From the NCBI RefSeq assembly GCF_900102875.1, contig NZ_FNGH01000014.1, forward strand, positions 57,829 to 121,828: a DNA stretch of 64,000 nucleotides, in the 5' to 3' direction. Shown one piece after another: positions 54,519-64,000 of the stretch. A program made the position numbers and the translations under genes. Numbering within the stretch: position 1 is the stretch's first letter; every line of letters starts with the position of its first letter. The stretch is from Franzmannia pantelleriensis (GTDB taxonomy: Bacteria; Pseudomonadota; Gammaproteobacteria; Pseudomonadales; Halomonadaceae). A model generated the notes under the pieces. It did no database searches. It had not been told where the DNA came from and saw nothing but the letters and a program-made list of their open reading frames with translations.

Positions 54519-55283
54519 ATGCACGACGCCGCCGACGACCTTCACCCTCACCCGACGCTGGTGCTGCCCGACTGGCCGGCGCCAACCCGGGTCGGCGCCT
54601 TCGTCACTACCCGCGAGACCGGGCCCAGCCAGGGGCCCTTCGCGGCGTTCAACACCGCCCTGCATGTCGGCGATGACCCGGCCATGGTCGAGCGCTGTCG
54701 CGAGCTGCTGCGGGCCCAGCTCGACGACGACCGCCCACTGCTGTGGCTCGACCAGGTGCACGGTGCTGCGGTGCAGCAGGAGTTTACCCCCGAGGTGCCC
54801 CAGGCCGATGCCGCGGTAGCGGAGGACAAGCGCTACGCCTGCGTGATTCAGACCGCTGACTGCCTGCCAGTATTCTTCTGTGACCGCTTGGGCACCAAGG
54901 TGGGGCTGGCCCACGCCGGCTGGCGCAGCCTCGCTGGCGGTGTGCTCGAGGCTACCGTCGCGGCGCTGGGTATCGAACCGGACGAGCTGCTGGTGTGGTT
55001 GGGGCCGGCGATTTCCAACGCCCAGTTCGAAGTCGGTCCCGAAGTGTTCGAAGCCTTCGTCGCGGTGCAGCCGGAGGCGGCCTCGGCCTTCGAACCCAGC
55101 CCCTATCGTCTGGGTCACTTCATGGGCGATATCTACAAGCTGGCGCGTCTGCGCCTCGAGCGCCTTGGGATCCATCAGATCAGCGGCGGGCACTTCTGCA
55201 CGTCGTGTGAGCCGCGCTTCTATTCCCACCGCCGCGACGACGGTCAGACCGGCCGCATGGCTAGCGTGATCTGGCTGCGCTGA
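54519..55283 (+). CDS. pgeF: Peptidoglycan editing factor PgeF (YfiH, copper-oxidase-like fold)
   Basis: A 254-residue YfiH-family protein with the conserved His-Cys-His set: [18 protein letters not shown] and [11 protein letters not shown]. PgeF is reported to remove mis-incorporated L-Ser muropeptide precursors; related members have purine nucleoside phosphorylase or laccase-like activity. GAGGAG lies seven bases before the ATG, immediately after the repeat element. The order rluD-pgeF-clpB is conserved. Confidence 0.92.
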   Translation: MHDAADDLHPHPTLVLPDWPAPTRVGAFVTTRETGPSQGPFAAFNTALHVGDDPAMVERCRELLRAQLDDDRPLLWLDQVHGAAVQQEFTPEVPQADAAVAEDKRYACVIQTADCLPVFFCDRLGTKVGLAHAGWRSLAGGVLEATVAALGIEPDELLVWLGPAISNAQFEVGPEVFEAFVAVQPEAASAFEPSPYRLGHFMGDIYKLARLRLERLGIHQISGGHFCTSCEPRFYSHRRDDGQTGRMASVIWLR

Positions 55284-55329
55284 GACGCTTGATCCAGATC
55301 AACGCTAGGCGAGCTTTCCCCGGGGGTGA

Positions 55330-55357
55330 CTTGAAAGCGGCTCCCGCTGACTCCATT
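55330..55357 (+). promoter_or_regulatory. Sigma-32 (heat-shock) promoter for clpB
   Basis: CTTGAAA at 55330-55336 is a perfect -35; after 14 bp comes CTCCATT (55351-55357), close to the CCCCAT -10. It lies 77 bp before the clpB start. Confidence 0.75.
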
Positions 55358-55433
55358 GAACATGTCAAGACCTAATTGACAGGGCCAAGCGGTGCGTCCG
55401 AACGCGCCGCCACCCCGATGGAGGAAGAGATAG

Positions 55434-58028
<2,595 letters not shown>

Positions 58029-58073
58029 GCTGTCTGCCGATAAACGATTAAACGGTCGCGTCCGACCTCGTTT

Positions 58074-58103
58074 GCCCGTCTCGCTGGTCGAGACGGGCTT
58101 TTT
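58074..58103 (+). terminator. Rho-independent terminator after clpB
   Basis: GCCCGTCTCG-ctggt-CGAGACGGGC followed by five T residues. Confidence 0.92.
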
Positions 58104-58157
58104 AATGTCCGCGGCTTGCCCTTTTGTCGACCTTGCGCTACCAAAGGCCGTTTCGCG

Positions 58158-58528
58158 GTTGACAGCCCTGCCGTGCTATTGGACTCTTGTCGGTTCCTGA
58201 CTGCGGGCGCGGACTCTACGGGCAACCCCCATTCACCGCGCGAAGGGTAGGCCGAATGGCCTCTACCCGCCGAAGGACTTCCGGCTCGGGCTAACCGCTC
58301 GATCTGGCCAACGCCCCCGACACGGTGAACCGCCGTGAAAGGGAACGCTCGATGCATGTCGTCATGCCTCAGTGTTCCTGAATGAGAGTGCAGGCCCCAA
58401 CAGGGCTCATTAGCCAGGGTTTGGCATCAGGTGCCGGCACCGCCGGCAGCGACGTACCGTCGCACTCGACCCCATGACCCGCAACCGGGCCATGGATCGC
58501 ACTCGAGACCTCCAGGGGAGAAACACAC
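58158..58528 (+). promoter_or_regulatory. Long structured leader of the ilvIH operon
   Basis: A TTGACA box at 58158 is followed by about 370 bases without a gene but with dense predicted structure. TTCACCG (58232-58238) pairs with CGGTGAA (58323-58329) and encloses GGGTAGGCC-gaat-GGCctCTACCC (58245-58268). GGAACGCT (58342-58349) pairs with AGTGTTCC (58371-58378) around GCATG-tcgt-CATGC. TGCCGG/CCGGCA and GCGACG-tac-CGTCGC lie further down. The layout suggests an attenuator or ligand-sensing leader for branched-chain amino acid synthesis. A nine-codon ORF at 58352 (MHVVMPQCS) may or may not be translated. No known riboswitch class was identified with certainty. Confidence 0.55.
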
Positions 58529-60253
58529 GTGGAACTGCTATCCGGCGCCGACATGATCGCCCGCTTCCTGCAGGATGAGGGCGTCGAATATATCTATGGT
58601 TACCCGGGCGGCGCAGCGCTGCATATCTACGATGCGCTGTTCCGTCAGGACAAAGTCAAACACATCCTGGTTCGCCACGAGCAGGCGGCGACCCACGCTG
58701 CCGACGGCTATGCGCGCGCCTCCGGCAAGCCCGGCACCGTGCTGGTGACCTCCGGGCCCGGCGCGACCAACGCCGTGACCGGTATTGCTACCGCCTATAT
58801 GGACTCGATTCCGATGGTGGTGCTGTGCGGCCAGGTGATGAGCCACCTGATCGGCGATGACGCCTTCCAGGAAACCGACATCATCGGCGTGACCCGTCCG
58901 ATCGTGAAGCACAGCTTCTCGATCCGGCACCCGTCCGAGATTCCGGAAGTCCTCAAGAAGGCCTACTATCTGGCTTCCACCGGCCGTCCCGGCCCCGTCG
59001 TGGTGGATATACCCAAGGACATGACCGCGCCCACCGAGCGCTATGAGTACGTCTACCCGAAAAAGGTCAAGATGCGCTCCTACAACCCGGTGACCCGCGG
59101 GCATACCGGCCAGATCAAGAAAGCCGTGGAGCTAATGCTCAAGGCCAAGCGGCCGGTGTTTTACACCGGCGGCGGGGTGGTCACCGGCCGCGCTTGCGAG
59201 GGGCTGACCGATCTGGTCAAGCAGCTCGGCTTCCCGATCACCACCACCCTGATGGGCATCGGCGCCTTTCCGCAGAGCGATGACCAGTGCCTCGGCTGGC
59301 TCGGCATGCATGGTTCCTATGAGTCGAACATGGCCATGCACCATGCCGACCTGGTCATCGCCATCGGCGCGCGCTTCGATGACCGCGTCACCAACAACAC
59401 CTCCAAGTTCTGTCCCACCGCCAAGATCGTGCACGTTGATATCGATCCTAGCTCGGTGTCCAAGACGGTGCGCGCCGATGTGCCGATCGTTGGGCCAGCG
59501 GCCAGCGTGATCAACGAGATGATCAGCCTGGTGCAGGGCAAGGAGATCGCCCATCCCGAGGCGCTCGGTGAGTGGTGGCAGAAGATCGACAGCTGGCGCG
59601 ACGAGCGGCGCGGCAAGCTCTACGAGCCCTCCGAGCCCGGTGAGGCGCTCAAGCCGCAGGAGGTCATCGAAGCGGTGTGCAAGATCACCCGCGGCGAGGC
59701 CTTCGTCACCACCGACGTCGGTCAGCATCAGATGTTTGCCGCCCAGTACTACCACTTCGACAAGCCCAACCGCTTCATCACCTCGGGCGGGCTCGGCACC
59801 ATGGGCTTCGGCTTCCCCGCCGCCATGGGCATCAAGAAGAGCTACCCGCAGGACGACGTGGTGTGCATCACCGGTGAAGGCAGCTTCCAGATGATGATGC
59901 AGGAGCTGTCGACCTGTAAGCAGTACGGCATTGGCGTCAAGATCGTCAATCTCAACAACGGCTCACTGGGCATGGTGCGCCAGTGGCAGGACCTCAACTA
60001 CAAGTCGCGCCATGCGCACTCGTACATGGAGTCGCTGCCCGATTTCCAGAAGCTGATCGAAGCCTACGGGTTTACCGCCATCAAGGTGGAGCGTCACGAG
60101 GATCTCGAACCCGCCCTCGAGCGGGCTTTCGCCGACAACAACGAGCTGGTGTTCCTCGACATCTATGTCGACCCGCGCGAGCACGTTTATCCGATGCAGG
60201 TGCCGCTGGGCGCCATGCGTGACATGCTGCTTTCGAAGACGGAGCGGACCTGA
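58529..60253 (+). CDS. ilvI: Acetolactate synthase, large (catalytic) subunit
   Basis: A 574-residue TPP enzyme: YGYPGGAALHIYDALF, catalytic Glu in VRHEQAATHAADGYARASG, FQETDIIGVTRPIVKHSF, IGARFDDRVT, and the cofactor motif GEGSFQMMMQELSTCKQY...NNGSLGMVRQW. It starts valine, leucine and isoleucine synthesis. It starts with GTG after AGGGGAG. The end overlaps ilvH by one base (TGATG). Confidence 0.96.
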   Translation: MELLSGADMIARFLQDEGVEYIYGYPGGAALHIYDALFRQDKVKHILVRHEQAATHAADGYARASGKPGTVLVTSGPGATNAVTGIATAYMDSIPMVVLCGQVMSHLIGDDAFQETDIIGVTRPIVKHSFSIRHPSEIPEVLKKAYYLASTGRPGPVVVDIPKDMTAPTERYEYVYPKKVKMRSYNPVTRGHTGQIKKAVELMLKAKRPVFYTGGGVVTGRACEGLTDLVKQLGFPITTTLMGIGAFPQSDDQCLGWLGMHGSYESNMAMHHADLVIAIGARFDDRVTNNTSKFCPTAKIVHVDIDPSSVSKTVRADVPIVGPAASVINEMISLVQGKEIAHPEALGEWWQKIDSWRDERRGKLYEPSEPGEALKPQEVIEAVCKITRGEAFVTTDVGQHQMFAAQYYHFDKPNRFITSGGLGTMGFGFPAAMGIKKSYPQDDVVCITGEGSFQMMMQELSTCKQYGIGVKIVNLNNGSLGMVRQWQDLNYKSRHAHSYMESLPDFQKLIEAYGFTAIKVERHEDLEPALERAFADNNELVFLDIYVDPREHVYPMQVPLGAMRDMLLSKTERT

Positions 60254-60744
60254 TGCGCCATATCATTTCGATCCTGATGGAAAACGAGCCCGGCGCGCTG
60301 TCCCGTGTGGTGGGGCTGTTCGCCCAGCGTAACTACAACATCGAGACGCTCAACGTGGCGCCTACCGAAGACCCGACCCTGTCGCGGTTGACGGTCACCA
60401 CGGTCGGTGACGATCGGGTGATCGAGCAGATCACCAAGCACCTCAACAAGCTGATCGACGTGGTCAAGCTGGTCGACCTGACCGAGGGCAATCACATCGA
60501 GCGCGAGCTGATGATGGTCAAGGTCAAGGCGCTTGGGGCGGCGCGCGATGAGGTCAAGCGCACTGCGGATATCTTCCGCGCCCAGATCGTCGACGTCACA
60601 CCGAGCCTCTACACCGTGCAGATCACCGGTGACGCCGGCAAGCTGGATGCCTTCCTCCAGGCCATGGCGCCGGTGGGCATTCTCGAGGTGGCACGCACCG
60701 GGGTGTCGGGGATAGCGCGTGGCGATAAGGTGCTCTCGCTCTGA
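60253..60744 (+). CDS. ilvH: Acetolactate synthase, small regulatory subunit
   Basis: A 163-residue ACT-domain protein beginning MRHIISILMENEPGALSRVVGLFAQR and containing NIETLNVAPTEDPTLSRLT. It binds valine and confers feedback inhibition on IlvI. It is translationally coupled to ilvI and followed by a terminator. Confidence 0.96.
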   Translation: MRHIISILMENEPGALSRVVGLFAQRNYNIETLNVAPTEDPTLSRLTVTTVGDDRVIEQITKHLNKLIDVVKLVDLTEGNHIERELMMVKVKALGAARDEVKRTADIFRAQIVDVTPSLYTVQITGDAGKLDAFLQAMAPVGILEVARTGVSGIARGDKVLSL

Positions 60745-60789
60745 CGGCGACTGCGCTCGCGACGTAAAGCGACATCTGCAGAATTTTTC

Positions 60790-60813
60790 AGCCGCCCTCC
60801 GGGGCGGCTTTTT
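60790..60813 (+). terminator. Terminator after ilvH
   Basis: AGCCGCCC-tccg-GGGCGGCT followed by TTTT; it lies between ilvH and the convergent ilvY and may serve mainly ilvH. Confidence 0.85.
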
Positions 60814-60824
60814 CGTAGGCCTCT

Positions 60825-61703
60825 TTACACCTCCGCCCACAGCGCGCGGATGAGTGGGCTCTTGAGGCGGCGCTTGGCGACGCACAGGCCGACGTCGTAG
60901 TGGGGGAGCTCGGGCTTGACCGGGAGGATCGTAACCCGGTCGTGGAGTGGACTATTGTCGAGCACGATCCTGGGCACCACACCGACCCCGAACCCCAGCC
61001 CTACCATGCTGACAATGGCCTCGTTGCCGGCGACCTGGGCATAGATCTGCGGTGTGACGCCAAGCGCCCGGAACCAGGTGTCGCAGTGCTCACGGGCCAG
61101 CCCCGACTCGGAGAGAATCATCGGCACCCCGGCCCACTGAGTGGCGCTGGGGGTCTGCGGCGCACTGGGCATCCAGCTGGTGTTTTCGCGGGGAGCGATA
61201 AATACCAGCGGCGAGGTGGTCATCGGCTTAAAGGCCAGGCCGTCCGGCAGGGTGCGCGGCCGTGGCGTGATCGCCATGTCCTCTTCCCCTGCCAGCACGC
61301 GTCCCACCGACTCGGCGGGGTCGCCGGTGTGCAGCTTGAGCTCGATGCGCGGATGACGTAGGCGGAACTCGCTGAGCAGCGCATAAAGGAAGCTGTAGCT
61401 GGCGGTCACCGAGCAGTAAATGCTGATCTCGCCGGCCAGCTCGCGGGACTCGCTCATCAGCGAATGGCGGATCGCCTCCCACTGCTCGAGCGCATCGCGG
61501 GCATAGTGCTGGAACCTCTGGCCCTGGCGGGTCAGCGCCACATGGCGGTTGTCGCGCTCGAACAGCGGAGCACCGAGGTTCTCCTCGAGCTGACGGATCG
61601 AGCGCGACAGCGTCGAGGGGCTGATATGGCAGGCATCGCTGGCTCGCCCGAAGTGCAGCATGTCGGCCAGGGCCAGGAAGTGTTTGAGGGGGCGCATGTC
61701 CAT
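60825..61703 (-). CDS. ilvY: LysR-type regulator IlvY
   Basis: A 292-residue LysR protein: N-terminal helix-turn-helix (MLHFGRASDACHISPSTLSRSIRQLEE, about 15-42) and a C-terminal effector domain (about 90-290). The divergent position next to ilvC and the N-terminus MDMRPLKHFLALA match IlvY, which activates ilvC when acetolactate or acetohydroxybutyrate accumulates. The ATG at 61703 was chosen over codons upstream that would extend into the operator. Confidence 0.9.
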   Translation of the reverse strand: MDMRPLKHFLALADMLHFGRASDACHISPSTLSRSIRQLEENLGAPLFERDNRHVALTRQGQRFQHYARDALEQWEAIRHSLMSESRELAGEISIYCSVTASYSFLYALLSEFRLRHPRIELKLHTGDPAESVGRVLAGEEDMAITPRPRTLPDGLAFKPMTTSPLVFIAPRENTSWMPSAPQTPSATQWAGVPMILSESGLAREHCDTWFRALGVTPQIYAQVAGNEAIVSMVGLGFGVGVVPRIVLDNSPLHDRVTILPVKPELPHYDVGLCVAKRRLKSPLIRALWAEV

Positions 61704-61721
61704 AAGGTGTATTTCATTAGA

Positions 61722-61755
61722 TGCAATGTGATATTGCAAATATAGCGTTTTACGC
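61722..61755. promoter_or_regulatory. Probable IlvY operator between ilvY and ilvC
   Basis: TGCAAT-gtgat-ATTGCA (61722-61738) and GCGT-ttt-ACGC (61745-61755) are adjacent inverted repeats in the 169-bp divergent gap, the arrangement expected for tandem LysR-type sites that control both genes. Confidence 0.6.
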
Positions 61756-61839
61756 AACGCCGCGCCTAGCTTATGGTGTCGTCATCGCCTCGACGAACCC
61801 AGCGCCGCGCAAGACGGCGCGGGTGGCCATCAACGCTGA

Positions 61840-62889
<1,050 letters not shown>

Positions 62890-62910
62890 TCGAGCCGGTG
62901 GTTGATGCTG

Positions 62911-62938
62911 ACAAGGGCGCGGATTTCCGCGCCCTTGT
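62911..62938 (+). terminator. Terminator after ilvC
   Basis: ACAAGGGCGCGGA-tt-TCCGCGCCCTTGT, a thirteen-pair perfect stem without a long T run. Confidence 0.75.
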
Positions 62939-63043
62939 CGTTGCTGGCTGCTGGCATTATGCCGCGTTGCTATCGTAATTCAGGCCAGGGTGTAGAATGG
63001 AAAAGGCGCCGCGGCGCTTTTTTTAGGCAACGGAAAGAGAACC

Positions 63044-63892
63044 ATGAGCCAAGAGCCGAACACGCCAGAGCATGATAGAACCGAGCAGCAAGCTTCGTCG
63101 CGTGCCGACGAGGATATCGCCTCGGCTTTCGTGCGCGAGACCGAGGTCATCGAGGAAGCGGTAGAGGATGGCAAGAAGGTGCGCCGGCGCGGCATTTATC
63201 TGCTGCCTAACCTGTTCACCACCTCGGCACTGTTTTCGGGATTCTTTGCCGTGATCGCCGGTATCAATGGCGACTTTACCGCCGCAGCGGTGGCGATCTT
63301 CATCGCCATGGTGCTCGACGGGCTCGATGGCCGGGTAGCACGCATGACCAATACCCAGAGCGCCTTTGGGGCCGAATACGATAGCCTTTCCGACATGGTG
63401 TCGTTCGGCGTGGCCCCAGCGCTGGTGGCCTTTACCTGGATTCTTCAGGACATCGGCAAGACCGGCTGGGTGGTGGCCTTCCTCTATGTGGCCTGCGCTG
63501 CCCTGCGCCTGGCACGCTTCAACGTGCAGATCGGCAGTACCGACAAGAAGTGGTTCATCGGCCTGCCGAGCCCCTCGGCGGCGGCCTTCGTTGCCGCCAG
63601 TGTATGGACATTCAACAGCTTCGATGCCGGTGCAGTAGGCTTCAAGCTGCTGATGCTGCTGGTCGTGGCAGCGGCTGGGGTGTTGATGGTCAGCAACATC
63701 CGCTACCACAGCTTCAAGGATATCGACTTCAAGAAGCCGGTCCCCTTCGTGGTGCTGCTGGCGATCGTGCTCGGCTTTGTCATGATCTCGGTACAGCCGT
63801 CGGTGATGCTGCTGCTGCTGTTCGGTGCCTATGTCGTCTCAGGGCCGGCGCTGGCAGTGATGCGCAAGATGAAGCAGGCGCCTGCTGCCTGA
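63044..63892 (+). CDS. pssA: CDP-diacylglycerol-serine O-phosphatidyltransferase
   Basis: A 282-residue membrane enzyme: polar N-terminal tail (1-45), then eight hydrophobic segments with the CDP-alcohol phosphatidyltransferase motif DGLDGRVARMTNTQSAFGAEYDSLSD (D-x2-DG-x2-AR-x8-G-x3-D-x3-D). It is the short type II (Bacillus-like) serine phosphatidyltransferase commonly placed after ilvC in gammaproteobacteria, and it makes phosphatidylserine for phosphatidylethanolamine. Confidence 0.95.
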   Translation: MSQEPNTPEHDRTEQQASSRADEDIASAFVRETEVIEEAVEDGKKVRRRGIYLLPNLFTTSALFSGFFAVIAGINGDFTAAAVAIFIAMVLDGLDGRVARMTNTQSAFGAEYDSLSDMVSFGVAPALVAFTWILQDIGKTGWVVAFLYVACAALRLARFNVQIGSTDKKWFIGLPSPSAAAFVAASVWTFNSFDAGAVGFKLLMLLVVAAAGVLMVSNIRYHSFKDIDFKKPVPFVVLLAIVLGFVMISVQPSVMLLLLFGAYVVSGPALAVMRKMKQAPAA

Positions 63893-63909
63893 GTCCCTGT
63901 GATGCTGCC

Positions 63910-63938
63910 GCCAACGCCCGCCCCGCGCGGGCGTTGGC
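63910..63938 (+). terminator. Terminator after pssA
   Basis: GCCAACGCCCGC-cccgc-GCGGGCGTTGGC, a twelve-pair perfect stem, without a strong T run. Confidence 0.75.
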
Positions 63939-63949
63939 GTCTGTGGGGC

Positions 63950-64000
63950 GTGTTGTCATTGGAGGGGCGCTGTCCACAGGCGGTTGCCGCGCACTGGCTG
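63950..64000 (+). other. Possible start of a further gene cut by the window edge
   Basis: From a GTG at 63950 the + frame is open to the edge (MLSLEGRCPQAVAAHWL). Seventeen codons are too few to judge and no ribosome-binding site is obvious. Confidence 0.2.

Noticed and set aside
58352..58381. Leader peptide MHVVMPQCS as a classical attenuator
   Set aside because: Only two valines and no run of branched-chain codons; the ORF sits inside a perfect hairpin, so it is reported only as part of the structured leader.

Overview
The window is about 64 kb of a high-GC gammaproteobacterial chromosome. Its gene content points to Halomonadaceae (a Halomonas-like halophile): two tripartite tricarboxylate transporter systems, a dense quaternary-amine and compatible-solute catabolism region, and a housekeeping block (ispB-rplU-rpmA-obgE-proB-rpsT-murJ-ribF-ileS-lspA-fkpB-ispH, then nadE-bamD-rluD-pgeF-clpB-ilvIHC-pssA) typical of Oceanospirillales/Pseudomonadales. 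The genus is inferred from gene order and protein resemblance, not from a marker gene. No rRNA or CRISPR array was seen.

Layout. 1-2.2 kb: a partial membrane gene on the minus strand, a small membrane protein, and a phospholipase D-type lipoprotein. 2.2-6.7 kb: a GlxA-type regulator facing a tctABC cassette that is bracketed by direct repeats. 6.6-15.3 kb: nine minus-strand genes in one uninterrupted run, coding for a polar amino acid ABC transporter (four genes), an AruH-type transaminase, a betaine-type binding protein, an AruI-type 2-oxoacid decarboxylase, an HD-domain oxygenase-like protein and a gamma-butyrobetaine-hydroxylase-like dioxygenase. The last two resemble the TmpB/TmpA pair that oxidises (2-trimethylammonioethyl)phosphonate to glycine betaine and phosphate. 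15.4-23 kb: two more GlxA-type regulators, a gamma-butyrobetaine dioxygenase, a CaiX-type binding protein and a four-gene carnitine operon (cdhC-cdhA-thioesterase-hocS type). Together these would carry gamma-butyrobetaine through carnitine and 3-dehydrocarnitine to glycine betaine.

23.2-31.7 kb: a deleted fsr-type efflux pseudogene, a second tctCBA system with an AbrB-type membrane gene, a convergent TctDE-like two-component system, and a GMC oxidoreductase. 31.7-32.7 kb: a HepT/MntA toxin-antitoxin pair beside tRNA-Pro(CGG). 32.7-45.2 kb: isoprenoid, ribosome, GTPase, proline, peptidoglycan-flippase, flavin, isoleucyl-tRNA and lipoprotein-processing genes. 45.3-49.1 kb: a visibly AT-richer minor pilin cluster without pilY1 inside the cluster. 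49.2-64 kb: thiO, nadE, bamD, rluD, a 143-bp hairpin repeat, pgeF, clpB with a sigma-32-like promoter, a long structured leader before ilvIH, ilvY divergent from ilvC, and pssA.

The most interesting parts are: the TmpA/TmpB-like oxygenase pair in one run with an arginine-type transaminase and decarboxylase; the repeat-flanked tctABC insertion, whose two junctions each keep complementary pieces of the same ancestral convergent gene pair; the structured ilv leader; and the 143-bp inverted repeat between rluD and pgeF.
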